64,000 nucleotides of DNA from Arthrobacter sp. UM1 (GCF_020483305.1 NZ_JACWAB010000002.1:248001-312000), one strand, 5' to 3'; positions 43,464 through 53,589 are shown, counted from the first letter of the stretch. The notes: generated by a model from the letters alone, not told the origin. Made by a program: numbers and translations.

Positions 43464-43469
43464 GGCCGG

Positions 43470-44690
43470 GTGACTTCCTCCTCCGCCTTCGCACCCCTGC
43501 CTCCGGGTCGCCTGCGCAGCGTCGCGCTGCTCGGCTCCACCGGGTCGATCGGCACCCAGGCGCTGGACATCGTGCGGCGCAGCCCGGACGCGTTCCGCGT
43601 GGACGTCCTGGCCGCCGGCGGGTCCCAGCCGGAGCTGCTCGCGGACCAGATCGCGGAGTTCCGGCCGCAGCGCGTCGCGGTGGCCAGCGGCTCCGCGGAC
43701 GCGCTCCGCGGGCTGCTCGCGGAACGCGGCGTGCGGGAGGCGCCCCAGATCGAGACCGGCGAGGACGCGGTGGCGTCCGCCGCGGGGTCGGGCGCGGACG
43801 TGGTGCTCAACGGCATGACCGGCTCGCGCGGGCTGCGGCCTACCCTGGCGGCGCTCGAGGCGGGGTCCATGCTGGCGCTCGCCAACAAGGAGTCGCTCAT
43901 CGTCGGCGGCCGCATCGTGAAGGAGGCCGCGGCAGAGGGCCAGATCGTCCCCGTGGACTCGGAGCACTCGGCCATCGCCCAGGCCCTGCGCTCGGGCGCG
44001 CCGGAGGAGGTGGAGCGCCTCATCGTCACCGCGTCCGGCGGGCCCTTCCGGGGGATGAGCGCGGCCGAGCTCCGGAGCGTCACCCCGGAGCAGGCCCTCG
44101 CGCACCCCACGTGGGACATGGGCCGCGTGGTCACCACCAACTCCGCCTCCATGGTCAACAAGGCGCTCGAGGTCATCGAGGCCCACTATCTCTTCGACGT
44201 CCCGCTCGAGCGGATCGACGTCGCCGTCCATCCGCAGTCCATGGTCCACTCGATGGTGGAGTTCATCGACGGCTCCACGATCGCCCAGGTGAGCCCGCCG
44301 GACATGCGCCTGCCGATCGCGCTCGGCCTCGCGTGGCCGGCCCGCGTCCGCGGCGCGGCGCGTCCCGCGGAGTTCGCCGCTCCGAGCCGCTGGGACTTCG
44401 AGCCGCTGGACGAGGACGTCTTCCCCGCGGTCCGCATCGCCAAGGAGGCCTGCGCCGCCTCCGGCACCCACCTCGCCGTCTTCAACGCGGCCAACGAGGA
44501 GGCCGTGGACGCCTTCCACGAGCGCCGCATCGCGTTCCCGGAGATCCTCGACGTGGTCAGAGCGGCCCTGGACCGCCACGAGGGCATCGCCGCCCCGAGC
44601 CTCGAGGACGTCCTCGCGGCCGAGGAGAAGGCCCGCGCCTTCGCCCGAGCCCGGATCGGCGGCTCCGCAGAGGCAGGGGAGGTGCGCTAG
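43470..44690 (+). CDS. dxr: 1-deoxy-D-xylulose 5-phosphate reductoisomerase
   Basis: 406 residues. The second step of the MEP isoprenoid pathway, giving MEP from DXP with NADPH. NADPH binding is by G22-STGSIG28; the metal and substrate motifs are ANKESLIVGG, VPVDSEHSA, TASGGPFR, HPTWDMG and NSASMVNKALEVIEA. The GTG start fits a leaderless mRNA. The TAG overlaps the rseP GTG by one base. With ispG at 46.1 kb, two MEP-pathway genes flank the protease gene, the order conserved in actinobacteria. Confidence 0.97.
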   Translation: MTSSSAFAPLPPGRLRSVALLGSTGSIGTQALDIVRRSPDAFRVDVLAAGGSQPELLADQIAEFRPQRVAVASGSADALRGLLAERGVREAPQIETGEDAVASAAGSGADVVLNGMTGSRGLRPTLAALEAGSMLALANKESLIVGGRIVKEAAAEGQIVPVDSEHSAIAQALRSGAPEEVERLIVTASGGPFRGMSAAELRSVTPEQALAHPTWDMGRVVTTNSASMVNKALEVIEAHYLFDVPLERIDVAVHPQSMVHSMVEFIDGSTIAQVSPPDMRLPIALGLAWPARVRGAARPAEFAAPSRWDFEPLDEDVFPAVRIAKEACAASGTHLAVFNAANEEAVDAFHERRIAFPEILDVVRAALDRHEGIAAPSLEDVLAAEEKARAFARARIGGSAEAGEVR

Positions 44691-46033
44691 TGGGCGTCGC
44701 TCTCTTCGTCCTCGGCGTCGTCCTCATCGCGCTCGGCGTCTTCGTCTCGGTGGTGCTCCACGAGTTCGGCCACTTCATCCCGGCCAAGCTCTTCGGCGCC
44801 CGCATCCCGCAGTTCTTCTTCGGCGCGGGCCGCACCCTGTGGTCCTTCCGGCGGGGCGAGACCGAGTTCGGCATCAAGGCGATCCCGCTCATGGGCTACG
44901 TCCAGATCGTCGGCATGGTCCCGCCGCGTCCCGAGGACCCGGACGGCACGGTCCCCGCCGCCACCACCTCCCTCTTCGGCCGCATGGTCGAGGACACGCG
45001 CGCCGGGGACCTCGAGCACGTCCGCCCCGGCGAGGAGCACCGCCTCTTCTACCGGATGGCGGTGTGGAAGCGCGTCGTCGTCATGCTCGGCGGGCCGCTC
45101 GTCAACCTCGTGCTCGGCCTCCTGCTCATCAGCACCGTCGTCATGGGGTTCGGCACCGCGAAGCCGACGACGACGGTCGGCTACGTCTCCCAGTGCGTCA
45201 AGACCGGCGAGGCGGCCCAGGGGAGCGCCCGGCAGGAGTGCACCGCGAAGGACGCCAAGACCCCGGCCCTCCAGGCCGGCCTCAAGGCGGGGGACCGGAT
45301 CGTCTCCTTCGACGGGCACGCGGCAGGGGACTGGGCGTCCGCGCAGCAGTCCATCCGCGACGCGGCGGGCCGCACGGTGCCGATCGTCGTCGAGCGGGAC
45401 GGGAAGCGGCTGAGCCTCTCGGTCACGCCCATCCGCACCCAGCGGCCCGAGGCGGACGCCCTCGGCAAGCCGGCCACGGACGCGAGCGGCAAGGTGAAGA
45501 CGAGCGAGGTCGGATTCATCGGCGTGGCGCCCGTGCAGGAGGTCACCCCGGGCACGTTCGGGGAGGCGCTCAGCCTCACCGGCCAGAACATCACCTCGGT
45601 GGCCAACGTGGTCCTCCACCTGCCGCAGCGGCTCTACCAGGTGGGCAAGGTCACGCTCGGCCTCGAGGAGAGGGACCCGAACGGTCCCATGAGCGTCGTC
45701 GGCGTCGGGCGGATCGGCGGCGAGATCACCGCGGACTCGGAGATCCCCTGGAAGTCGAAGATCGCCTCGGTGCTGCTCATCCTCGGCAGCCTCAACATCG
45801 CGCTGTTCGTCTTCAACCTCATCCCGCTCACCCCGCTGGACGGCGGCAACATCGCCGCGGCCCTGTGGGACGGCGTCCGCCGTCTCTGGGCCCGGCTGCG
45901 CGGGAAGGCGGAGCCCCGTCCCTTCGACACCGCCCGCCTCGCGCCCCTGTCCGTCGCCGTGTTCGGGGTCTTCGGACTCATGAGCATCCTGCTCATCTAC
46001 GCGGACCTCTTCCATCCGGTCTCGCTGAGATGA
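44690..46033 (+). CDS. rseP: Site-2 metalloprotease (RseP/Rip1 family)
   Basis: 447 residues, membrane zinc protease M50B. H24-E25-F26-G27-H28 in helix 1 is the catalytic motif; the third zinc ligand Asp is in LTPLDGGNI near residue 384. A PDZ domain lies between (about 195-270, with ALQAGLKAGDRIVSFDGH), and three or four membrane segments are visible. It cleaves membrane-embedded proteins such as anti-sigma factors; RskA is a family-level candidate substrate, based on work with mycobacterial Rip1. The GTG start overlaps the dxr stop. Confidence 0.95.
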   Translation: MGVALFVLGVVLIALGVFVSVVLHEFGHFIPAKLFGARIPQFFFGAGRTLWSFRRGETEFGIKAIPLMGYVQIVGMVPPRPEDPDGTVPAATTSLFGRMVEDTRAGDLEHVRPGEEHRLFYRMAVWKRVVVMLGGPLVNLVLGLLLISTVVMGFGTAKPTTTVGYVSQCVKTGEAAQGSARQECTAKDAKTPALQAGLKAGDRIVSFDGHAAGDWASAQQSIRDAAGRTVPIVVERDGKRLSLSVTPIRTQRPEADALGKPATDASGKVKTSEVGFIGVAPVQEVTPGTFGEALSLTGQNITSVANVVLHLPQRLYQVGKVTLGLEERDPNGPMSVVGVGRIGGEITADSEIPWKSKIASVLLILGSLNIALFVFNLIPLTPLDGGNIAAALWDGVRRLWARLRGKAEPRPFDTARLAPLSVAVFGVFGLMSILLIYADLFHPVSLR

Positions 46034-46076
46034 CCCGCGGGGCTCCGCTCCCTGTCAGCGCCCAGCGCGCCGGACT

Positions 46077-46082
46077 ACTGTA
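46077..46082 (+). promoter_or_regulatory. -10 box TACTGT upstream of ispG
   Basis: TACTGT lies 38 nt before the ispG ATG, implying a leader of about 30 nt with a TTCAGGAGAA ribosome site. Confidence 0.4.
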
Positions 46083-46120
46083 GAACCCATACGACCAATC
46101 CCCTTCAGGAGAATCGCCAC

Positions 46121-47275
46121 ATGACCTCGGTCAACCTCGGAATGCCCTCCGCTCCGCCTCCCACCCTCTCGCCGCGCCGCAAGACCCGGCAGATCCGGGT
46201 CGGCAGCGTGGGCGTCGGCAGCGAGTCTCCCGTGAGCGTCCAGTCCATGACGACGACGGCGACGACGGACATCAACGGCACTCTGCAGCAGATCGCCGAG
46301 CTCACGGCGGCCGGGTGCGACATCGTCCGCGTGGCCTGCCCCTCGCAGGATGACGCGGAGGCGCTGCCCGTCATCGCCAAGAAGTCCCAGATCCCGGTCA
46401 TCGCGGACATCCACTTCCAGCCGAAGTACGTCTTCCAGGCCATCGACGCGGGCTGCGCGGGCGTGCGCGTCAACCCGGGCAACATCCGGAAGTTCGACGA
46501 CCAGGTCAAGGAGATCTCCAAGGCGGCCAAGGACGCCGGGGTCTCCATCCGCATCGGCGTCAACGCCGGCTCGCTGGACAAGCGGATCATGGAGAAGTAC
46601 GGGAAGGCCACCCCCGAGGCCCTCGTGGAGTCCGCGGTGTGGGAGGCCTCGCTCTTCGAGGAGCACGACTTCCACGACTTCAAGATCTCGGTCAAGCACA
46701 ACGATCCTGTGGTCATGGTCCGGGCCTACGAGCTCCTCGCGGAGCGGGGGGACTGGCCCCTGCACCTCGGCGTCACAGAGGCTGGCCCGGCCTTCCAGGG
46801 CACCATCAAGTCCGCCACGGCCTTCGGCGCGCTCCTCTCCCGGGGCATCGGGGACACCATCCGCGTCTCCCTCTCCGCCCCGCCCGCGGAGGAGGTCAAG
46901 GTCGGCCTCCAGATCCTGCAGTCGCTCAACCTGCGCGAGCGCAAGCTCGAGATCGTCTCCTGCCCCTCCTGCGGCCGCGCCCAGGTGGACGTCTACAAGC
47001 TCGCGGACGAGGTGACCGCCGGCCTCGAGGGCATGGAGGTCCCGCTCCGCGTGGCCGTCATGGGCTGCGTGGTCAACGGCCCGGGCGAGGCGCGCGAGGC
47101 TGACCTCGGCGTGGCCTCCGGCAACGGCAAGGGCCAGATCTTCGTCAAGGGCGAGGTCATCAAGACCGTCCCCGAGGACCAGATCGTGGAGACGCTCATC
47201 GACGAGGCCATGCGCATCGCCGAGGAGATGGGCGAGGACGTCGAGGCCGGCAGCCCCAGCGTCTCGGTCTCCTAG
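46121..47275 (+). CDS. ispG: 4-hydroxy-3-methylbut-2-enyl diphosphate synthase (flavodoxin)
   Basis: 384 residues. It converts ME-cPP to HMBPP in the MEP pathway, using a [4Fe-4S] cluster. Cluster ligands are C281 and C284 in SCPSCGR and C316 in [10 protein letters not shown], with the fourth-ligand Glu after it. The TIM-barrel half begins with [12 protein letters not shown] and has VRVNPGN and [15 protein letters not shown] precedes the ATG. The gene lies 87 bp after rseP. Confidence 0.97.
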   Translation: MTSVNLGMPSAPPPTLSPRRKTRQIRVGSVGVGSESPVSVQSMTTTATTDINGTLQQIAELTAAGCDIVRVACPSQDDAEALPVIAKKSQIPVIADIHFQPKYVFQAIDAGCAGVRVNPGNIRKFDDQVKEISKAAKDAGVSIRIGVNAGSLDKRIMEKYGKATPEALVESAVWEASLFEEHDFHDFKISVKHNDPVVMVRAYELLAERGDWPLHLGVTEAGPAFQGTIKSATAFGALLSRGIGDTIRVSLSAPPAEEVKVGLQILQSLNLRERKLEIVSCPSCGRAQVDVYKLADEVTAGLEGMEVPLRVAVMGCVVNGPGEAREADLGVASGNGKGQIFVKGEVIKTVPEDQIVETLIDEAMRIAEEMGEDVEAGSPSVSVS

Positions 47276-47282
47276 GTCCGGC

Positions 47283-48212
47283 GTGCCGTTCCCCCGTCCG
47301 GCCCGGACCGCCCGAGTGCGCGAGCTGGGACGGGAGGACACGGCCCTGCTCAGCTCCTATCTGGACCGCCACGCCGTGAGCGCGGCCTTTCTCCGGGACC
47401 GTCTCGAGGCCGCGGGCCACGCCGGCCGCACCGCGCAGGACGCCCGGTTCTACGGCCTCATCACCGGCGCCCGCGGACAGGAGGAGCTGGGCGGCGTGGC
47501 CTTCATGGGGGTCAACCTGTTTCCGCACGGCCCCTGGGACGAGGTGCGCGGAGCGGCCCGGCTGCTCGTGGACCGGCTCTACCGGGAGAGCTCCCTTCGC
47601 CCGGCCTCGGTGTACGGTCCGGCTCGGCCTGTGCTCGCGGTGGCGGAGCAGCTGCAGATCCACGGCGTCACCCCCGTGGAGACGCGCGCCCATCAGCCGC
47701 TCATGGTCCTGACCCGGGAGCGGTTCGAGGAGACGGCCGTCTCCTGGGAGGAGCCGCTGCCCGAGCTGGGTCTGGCCCGCCCGGAGAACGCAGACGAGAT
47801 CCTGCGGGCGAGCATCGCGATGTTCACCGAGGAGGTGGGCCACTCGCCCGTGGAGCCGTCCGTCAGGGGAGGACGCAGGTACGTCCCCGACGCCCGCGCC
47901 TACCAGGCCCGCGTGGACCAGCTCATGGCGCTCGGCCGGACCTACGCGAGGATCGAGCACGGCGAGGTCCTCTTCAAGGCGGAGCTCTCCTCCCTGTCAC
48001 GCCAGACGGCCGCGGTTCAGGGCGTCTGGCTCAACCCCCGGATGAGGGGGCGGGGGCTCTCCGCCCCGTACATGCGGGCGCTCGCCGGGCAGGTCCTCCA
48101 GCGGAGCGAGTCCGTCTCCCTCTACGTCAACGGGTACAACTACCGGGCTCTCGCGGCCTACGCCCGAGCCGGGTTCGAGCAGGCGGGGACCTACGCCACC
48201 GTCATGCTCTGA
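47283..48212 (+). CDS. GNAT acetyltransferase with DUF4081-type N-terminal domain
   Basis: 309 residues. The N-terminal half (LLSSYLDRHAVSAAFLRDRLEAAG ... PASVYGPARPVLAV, with long runs broken here) fits DUF4081, and the C-terminal half is a GNAT domain with GVWLNPRMRGRGLSAPYM and YVNGYNYRALAAYARAGF. This two-domain protein is a regular neighbour of ispG in actinobacteria; its substrate is unknown. The GTG start lies 7 bp after ispG, so it is in the same operon. Confidence 0.85.
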   Translation: MPFPRPARTARVRELGREDTALLSSYLDRHAVSAAFLRDRLEAAGHAGRTAQDARFYGLITGARGQEELGGVAFMGVNLFPHGPWDEVRGAARLLVDRLYRESSLRPASVYGPARPVLAVAEQLQIHGVTPVETRAHQPLMVLTRERFEETAVSWEEPLPELGLARPENADEILRASIAMFTEEVGHSPVEPSVRGGRRYVPDARAYQARVDQLMALGRTYARIEHGEVLFKAELSSLSRQTAAVQGVWLNPRMRGRGLSAPYMRALAGQVLQRSESVSLYVNGYNYRALAAYARAGFEQAGTYATVML

Positions 48213-48252
48213 GGGGCCGGGCCGGACTCCCGGGGGAGCCCCGGACTCTTGC

Positions 48253-48258
48253 TAGATT
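48253..48258 (+). promoter_or_regulatory. -10 box TAGATT upstream of proS
   Basis: TAGATT lies 70 nt before the chosen proS start, with a leader of about 63 nt. No T-box structure is visible. Confidence 0.4.
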
Positions 48259-48327
48259 GGAGGGACGCGCGAGCCGCCGCACAGCTCCGGCCCGCCCAGC
48301 ACGTCCGTCCGAGCAAAGGTGTTGCCC

Positions 48328-50130
48328 GTGGTCCTCAAGATGTCCAGCCTCTTCCTCCGCACGCTCCGCGAGGACCCGGTTGACGCCGAGGTCATGAGCC
48401 ACAAGCTCCTCGTCCGCGCCGGATACATCCGCCGCGCTGCTCCGGGCATCTACTCGTGGCTGCCGCTCGGCCTCGCCGTCCTCGGCAAGGTGGAGCGGAT
48501 CGTCCGCGAGGAGATGAACGCGATGGGCGGCCAGGAGGTCCACTTCCCGGCCCTGCTGCCGCGCGAGCCGTACGAGGCCACCGGCCGCTGGGAGGAGTAC
48601 GGGGAGAACCTCTTCCGGCTCAAGGACCGCAAGGACGCGGACTACCTGCTCGCCCCCACGCACGAGGAGATGTTCACGCTTCTCGTCAAGGACCTCTACT
48701 CGTCCTACAAGGACCTCCCGGTCACGCTCTACCAGATCCAGACCAAGTACCGGGACGAGGCGCGTCCCCGGGCGGGCCTGCTCCGCGGCCGCGAGTTCAT
48801 CATGAAGGACTCCTACTCGTTCGACACGACGGACGAGGGCCTCGACGCCTCCTACGCCAAGCACCGGGAGGCGTACCTCAAGATCTTCGAGCGCCTGGGC
48901 CTCGAGGTCATCCCGGTGTTCGCCACGGCCGGCGCCATGGGCGGCTCGAAGTCGGAGGAGTTCCTCCACCCGTCCGAGGTCGGCGAGGACACGTTCGTCC
49001 GCTCCGCCGGCGGCTACGCGGCCAACGTCGAGGCCGTGACCACCGTGGTTCCGGAGAAGAAGGACTTCTCCAGCGCCCCGCCCGCCCAGGTGGTGGACAC
49101 CCCGGACTCGCCGACGATCTCCACGCTCGTGGACTTCGTCAACGACGAGTACCCGCAGGCCGCACGCGAATGGACCGCCGCGGACACCCTCAAGAACGTG
49201 GTCCTCGCCGTCACGGGCCCGGACGGAGAGCGCCAGCTCGTCGTCGTCGGCATCCCGGGGGACCGGGAGGCGGACCTCAAGCGCATCGAGGCCGGCATCG
49301 GAGCCGTGCTCGGGCTGGCCGGCGAGCCGGACGTCGAGCCGGCCACGGACGCGGACCTCGCCAAGCACCCGCTCCTCGTCAAGGGCTACATCGGCCCGGG
49401 CGAGTCCCTCGACGCGCCGGTGCTCGGCAGCAAGGGCAGCACGGGCATCCCGTACTTCCTCGACCCCCGCGTCGTGGAGGGCACCACGTGGGTGACGGGC
49501 GCCAACGCCAAGCAGAGGCACGTGCTCGGGCTCGTGGCGGGACGCGACTTCCAGGCCGACGGCTTCGTGGAGTGCGCCCAGGTCCTCGCGGGGGACGAGG
49601 CGCCGGACGGTTCCGGGCCGCTCGAGATCGCCCGCGGCATGGAGATGGGCCACATCTTCCAGCTCGGCCGCAAGTACGCCGAGTCGCTCGGGCTCAAGGT
49701 ACTGGACGAGAACGGCAAGCTCGTGACGGTGACCATGGGCTCCTACGGCATCGGCGTGACCCGCGCGCTCGCGGCCATCGCCGAGCAGAGCCATGACGAG
49801 CACGGCCTCGTCTGGCCCGCTCAGGTGGCGCCCGCCGAGGTGCACGTCGTCGCCGCCGGCAAGCAGGCCGAGATCCTCGAGGGGGCGGACGCGCTCGCCG
49901 CCGATCTCGAGGGCGCAGGGCTCGAGGTCCTGCTCGACGATCGGCCCAAGGTCTCGCCCGGCGTGAAGTTCGGCGACGCCGAGCTCATCGGCGTTCCGGT
50001 CATCGTGGTCGTGGGCCGCGCCTTCAAGGACGGCCGGGTCGAGGTCAAGGACCGCCGCAGCGGTGAGCGGACCGAGGTGGAGCTCGCCCAGGTCGCAGAC
50101 GCCGTGCGGGACCTCCTCCGCAAGGCCTGA
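48328..50130 (+). CDS. proS: Proline--tRNA ligase (bacterial type with inserted domain)
   Basis: 600 residues, class II synthetase. The N-terminal catalytic part holds [24 protein letters not shown] (motif 1 area), [19 protein letters not shown] (motif 2) and [15 protein letters not shown] (motif 3). The editing domain (INS, YbaK-like) is inserted at about 225-395. The anticodon-binding domain ends the protein. The GTG at 48328 is chosen because AAAGGTG stands 7 nt upstream and the family begins MVL-x-MS; a GTG at 48319 and an ATG at 48340 are also possible. Confidence 0.97.
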   Translation: MVLKMSSLFLRTLREDPVDAEVMSHKLLVRAGYIRRAAPGIYSWLPLGLAVLGKVERIVREEMNAMGGQEVHFPALLPREPYEATGRWEEYGENLFRLKDRKDADYLLAPTHEEMFTLLVKDLYSSYKDLPVTLYQIQTKYRDEARPRAGLLRGREFIMKDSYSFDTTDEGLDASYAKHREAYLKIFERLGLEVIPVFATAGAMGGSKSEEFLHPSEVGEDTFVRSAGGYAANVEAVTTVVPEKKDFSSAPPAQVVDTPDSPTISTLVDFVNDEYPQAAREWTAADTLKNVVLAVTGPDGERQLVVVGIPGDREADLKRIEAGIGAVLGLAGEPDVEPATDADLAKHPLLVKGYIGPGESLDAPVLGSKGSTGIPYFLDPRVVEGTTWVTGANAKQRHVLGLVAGRDFQADGFVECAQVLAGDEAPDGSGPLEIARGMEMGHIFQLGRKYAESLGLKVLDENGKLVTVTMGSYGIGVTRALAAIAEQSHDEHGLVWPAQVAPAEVHVVAAGKQAEILEGADALAADLEGAGLEVLLDDRPKVSPGVKFGDAELIGVPVIVVVGRAFKDGRVEVKDRRSGERTEVELAQVADAVRDLLRKA

Positions 50131-50133
50131 CCC

Positions 50134-50937
50134 GTGGAGGCGTTCCTGGGGGCTGGGCTCTTCGGGGACGTCTCGCCGTGGCTGCTCGCCCTCGTCTTCG
50201 CGGCCGGACTGGCTGCGGGGTGGGTGGACGCCGTTGTCGGCGGCGGAGGGCTCATCCAGCTGCCCGTGGTGCTCATGCTGCCCGGGCTCAGCCCGCTCCA
50301 GGCGGTGGCGACCAACAAGGTGGGCAGCGTCTTCGGCACCACCGTGAGCGCAGCCACCTATGCGCGGCGGGTGAGGCCCGATCCGCGCCAGATGGCCCTC
50401 CTCGGGACGGGGGCGCTCGCCGGGGCCGTCCTGGGCGCGCTCGTTGCGAGCTCGCTGCCGAAGCAGCTCTTCACCCCGATTGTCATCGCGGCCCTCGCCG
50501 CCGTCCTGCTCGTGACGGTGCTCAAGCCCTCCCTCGGGCAGGTCGAGGCGCTGCGGCACAGCCATCGGGGCCGGACGGCGAGGGGACTCGCCATCGCGCT
50601 CGGGATCGGCTTCTACGACGGCGTGCTGGGGCCCGGCACGGGCTCCTTCTTCGTCATGGCCCTCGTCGGCTGGCTGGGCTTCTCCTTCCTCAACGCGAGC
50701 GCCCGCGCCAAGATCCTCAACTGGGCCACCAATGTCGGGGCGCTGCTGCTCTTCATCCCCACCGGCGCCGTGCACTGGGGGATCGGGCTGACGCTTGCGG
50801 CCGGGAACATGATCGGCGCCCGGATCGGGGCGAGGACGGCGCTCGCGCGGGGATCGGGCTTTGTGCGGATCGTCATGATCGTCGTCGTCTCCGCCCTGCT
50901 CGTGAGCCTGACCCTCCAGTACGCGCGCGGCGGCTGA
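50134..50937 (+). CDS. TauE/SafE-family (TSUP) permease
   Basis: 267 residues with about eight membrane segments. TSUP motifs: AAGWVDAVVGGGGLIQLP in helix 1-2, NKVGSVFGT, and the second-half repeat GIGFYDGVLGPGTGSFF. Members export sulfite, sulfonates or related organic anions; the substrate here is not known. The GTG start is 3 bp after proS with no gap for a promoter, so the two are co-transcribed. It is convergent with the PRC-barrel gene, with a shared terminator. Confidence 0.9.
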   Translation: MEAFLGAGLFGDVSPWLLALVFAAGLAAGWVDAVVGGGGLIQLPVVLMLPGLSPLQAVATNKVGSVFGTTVSAATYARRVRPDPRQMALLGTGALAGAVLGALVASSLPKQLFTPIVIAALAAVLLVTVLKPSLGQVEALRHSHRGRTARGLAIALGIGFYDGVLGPGTGSFFVMALVGWLGFSFLNASARAKILNWATNVGALLLFIPTGAVHWGIGLTLAAGNMIGARIGARTALARGSGFVRIVMIVVVSALLVSLTLQYARGG

Positions 50938-50996
50938 ACGGCGCTGCCCCGGATCGGTGCAGCCGCAGAGGCACTGCCCCGGGTCCGCGCAGAGAA

Positions 50997-51029
50997 GAGG
51001 CCCCGCACCCTGTCGGGGTGCGGGGCCTC
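50997..51029. terminator. Bidirectional terminator between convergent genes
   Basis: A 14-bp perfect stem (50997-51010 with 51016-51029) and a 5-nt loop lie between the TSUP permease and the PRC-barrel gene. Confidence 0.8.
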
Positions 51030-51060
51030 AACGCTGCCAGGGCCGTCCGGCCGTCAGGTC

Positions 51061-52341
51061 TTAGCGCTTCTCCTTGAAGTTCTGGACCTCCTGGCGGGCG
51101 AACGACTTCAGGCGGCCCCAGAAGCCGGTCGCGTAGTTCTTGTAGTCCTCGGCCACGGGAGCGAGGCGCTCCTTGGCCTCGGCGACCTTGGCCTGAGCCG
51201 TGGCCTTGGCCTGCTCCGTCTTGTCCTGGGCGACGGCCTTGGCCTGCTCGGCCTTCTCCTGAGCCGCGGCCTTGGTCTGCTCGGCCTTGTGCTGGGCCGT
51301 GACCTTGGCGTCCTGGGCCTTCTCGTTGGCCCGCTGGCCAGCGGTCGGGGCGGGCTGGACGCCTGCAGCGCTCGGGCTGTGGTCGGCCTTCTGCTCGGCG
51401 TTGTGGTCCGCGACGAGCGGGCCGCCGGCCTCCGCGCCTGCGGTGCGGCCGGCAGCGGACTGGCCCGTGCCCTCGTGGCGGCCTGCGGCGGCGATGCCCG
51501 CGCCCGCAGCTCCAGCACCGGCGACGCCGGCGCCTGCCGCGGCCCCGGAGGCGCCGCTCTGGCGCTCGCCCGAGCCGAGTCCGGACTGACGGTCCTGGTC
51601 GGCGAGGAAGCCGCTCTCCGTCGTCGGACGCGCCTCAGCCTTGTTCGTGGCCGGGGCGCCGGTGACGTGGGAGTCGCCGGAGCTCGGGGCGCGGTGGCCC
51701 ACTTCGTCCGGGGTGAGGTCCGCGTCGCGGGCCTGCATCGGCGCGGCTCCGGCGGCCTCGCGGCCGGCCAGCGTGTCGTCGGCGCCCGGGCGGCGGCCCT
51801 GGCCGCCCACGCTCGGGGTGCCCTCGGAGGCGCCCTTCGCTCCGCCGGCACCGGCTGCGGCACCGGTTCCGAGAGCGGCGCCCTTGCCGAGGCTGGAGCC
51901 GCCGTCCGAGGTGGCGGACAGGCCTGCGGCGTCATGCGGGTGATCCGCGGTCCGGGCGGCGTCCTGGCCGTCCCGAGCCTCGCCCACGCCGTTCGCGCGG
52001 CCGGACTTGCCGGCCTCGGAGCCCTTCTTGCCGCGCACGCCCGCGTAGTAGCTGCGGAGCTTCTCCTCTTCCTCAGCGGTGAGGGACTTGTCGTTCGTCA
52101 TCGTTGGGGAGTTCGTGATGGAGTCCGTCGAGTACGGGGCGTGGATGGACTCGCCCTCGACGCGGACGTCGTCCAGGGGGATGAAGACCTCGCGGTTGCG
52201 AGCGCCCTTGGTGACCACCGTCACCCAGGTGGCATCGCCGGTGTTGTCGTTGGCGAAGACCTGCTGGACGTCGTCGACCTTCTTGCCGTCGATGTCGAAC
52301 ACGGTCTTCGTGAACAGGGACTTCGCATCAATCTTGGACAC
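51061..52341 (-). CDS. PRC-barrel protein with long Ala/Gly-rich and coiled-coil tail
   Basis: 426 residues. The N-terminal ~110 residues form a PRC-barrel-like domain (FDIDGKKVDDVQQVFANDNTG interrupted here, WVTVVTKG, VFIPLDDVRVEGESI, YYAGVRG). The middle (~115-330) is a disordered Gly/Ala/Ser/Asp-rich stretch. The end (~340-426) repeats KAEQxKAxAQxK in an 11-residue period, like LEA or apolipoprotein-type amphipathic helices. Micrococcaceae stress proteins often begin with such PRC domains. Function is unknown; desiccation or membrane stress is a guess. The GTG start has AAGGAGAG upstream. Its repeats make length variation between strains likely. Confidence 0.75.
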   Translation of the reverse strand: MSKIDAKSLFTKTVFDIDGKKVDDVQQVFANDNTGDATWVTVVTKGARNREVFIPLDDVRVEGESIHAPYSTDSITNSPTMTNDKSLTAEEEEKLRSYYAGVRGKKGSEAGKSGRANGVGEARDGQDAARTADHPHDAAGLSATSDGGSSLGKGAALGTGAAAGAGGAKGASEGTPSVGGQGRRPGADDTLAGREAAGAAPMQARDADLTPDEVGHRAPSSGDSHVTGAPATNKAEARPTTESGFLADQDRQSGLGSGERQSGASGAAAGAGVAGAGAAGAGIAAAGRHEGTGQSAAGRTAGAEAGGPLVADHNAEQKADHSPSAAGVQPAPTAGQRANEKAQDAKVTAQHKAEQTKAAAQEKAEQAKAVAQDKTEQAKATAQAKVAEAKERLAPVAEDYKNYATGFWGRLKSFARQEVQNFKEKR

Positions 52342-52507
52342 TGGGGGACACTCTCCTTGATGTGCGATCAGCGCGTTCGGAGGGGTTCCGAGGCGCAGAG
52401 ACCGCGATGTATGTCGCTTTAGTCGAAGGCTTGCTTCATCTCTTGTCTACCGTGTCCCCACCGCAGAAACAAGGCGTTCCGCGGGGCTTCAGGCCGTTAG
52501 GTTGCCG

Positions 52508-53413
52508 TCACTGCGCTTGGAATTCCCTGACAGCGGCGAGCGCTGCCTTCACCAGCTTCTCCGGCGCCGGGGACGGCCAGTCTGCGGCGGAGGCCACGAG
52601 CGCCCGCACGGCATCGTCGGAGGCCTTCGCGGCCGCGGCGGCGTCCGCCGCGCCCCCGGGCGGGCGGGCCAGATCCGCCGGAGGCGTCCCCGGGTTCGCC
52701 GCTCGGACGGCGCGGGCTGCGGCGCCCCAGGCGGTCCGCTGCTCCTCGGCAGACTCCTTCGGCCCTCCTGCGCCCTGGCCGTCTGCTCCCTGGGCGGCGA
52801 CGACGGTCCAGGCCGCCGCGGCCGTGTCCGCAGCGCGGGCCGCCGCCGCGAAGGAGGAGGCGCTCCGGGCCTGGTCCGCCGCGCTGAGAGGGCGGTCTGC
52901 CGTGAGCCCAGCCAAACGGGCCGCGTCCCGGTTCGGCCGCTCCAGCGCCGAGAGCACGAGGAGCCACTGCCAGGCCCGACCCCTGGCCTCCGCGTGTCCG
53001 GCGGACTCGCGCAGCACCTGCGCGGCGCCGTCGGCGGCCGAGCGCTGGGCGGCGGTCGGGCTCGGAGTCGCGGGCTGGTCCTCGGCCGCCCCGGACTGCG
53101 GCGAGGGCTGGGGGACGCCCAGAGCCCGGGCGAGCCGGTCCGCCTTGGACTTGAGGGCGGGATCCTCGTGCTCCAGACGCGTCAGCACTGCGTGCAGCTC
53201 GCGTGCGGCCCGCTCGCTCGCCGACTCGCTCTGGTCCTCCGCGCGGTGCCGCGCCGTCGTCTCCGTGGTCCACCACGCCCCTCCGGTGGCGAGGGCGAAG
53301 GGCAGGGCGGCCGCTCCCACGAGCACGGCTCGCCGCGGCGGACGGCGGTCCGTGCGCGCCGCGGCGGCTCCCGAGGGGCGGGGGCGACGGCGTTCAGAGG
53401 TCATGCCGCTCAT
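52508..53413 (-). CDS. Hypothetical Ala-rich exported or membrane-anchored protein
   Basis: 301 residues from the ATG at 53413; an ATG at 53404 is equally possible and neither has a good ribosome site. An Arg-rich start is followed by one hydrophobic segment (RRAVLVGAAALPFALATGG), which could be a Tat-type signal or an anchor. The rest is helical and Ala-rich (RAARELHAVLTRLEHED, AQVLRESAGHAEARGRAW, ending VKAALAAVREFQAQ). Genes at this site next to rimP in relatives are often DUF4439 ferritin-like proteins; I cannot confirm that domain here, and metal ligands are not evident. It is divergent from rimP. Confidence 0.65.
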   Translation of the reverse strand: MSGMTSERRRPRPSGAAAARTDRRPPRRAVLVGAAALPFALATGGAWWTTETTARHRAEDQSESASERAARELHAVLTRLEHEDPALKSKADRLARALGVPQPSPQSGAAEDQPATPSPTAAQRSAADGAAQVLRESAGHAEARGRAWQWLLVLSALERPNRDAARLAGLTADRPLSAADQARSASSFAAAARAADTAAAAWTVVAAQGADGQGAGGPKESAEEQRTAWGAAARAVRAANPGTPPADLARPPGGAADAAAAAKASDDAVRALVASAADWPSPAPEKLVKAALAAVREFQAQ

Positions 53414-53523
53414 TGTCCCATGGCGTTTTCCCAGGGGCCGGGGCCGTCCGGCCGGCGCGGCCTGGTGCGGGCCGGGCCGCTCAGCCGAGGGCGGATGCAC
53501 AGGACGGCACAAGGTGAGGTGGG

Positions 53524-53529
53524 TACTCT
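53524..53529 (+). promoter_or_regulatory. -10 box TACTCT of the rimP-nusA-infB operon
   Basis: TACTCT lies 60 nt before the rimP GTG. A leader of about 54 nt with GGAGG as ribosome site is implied. Confidence 0.4.
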
Positions 53530-53589
53530 TGGGTACGTGCACCAGCCGGCGAGCGCTGCCGGACGCGAACAACTGAATGGAGGCGAACA

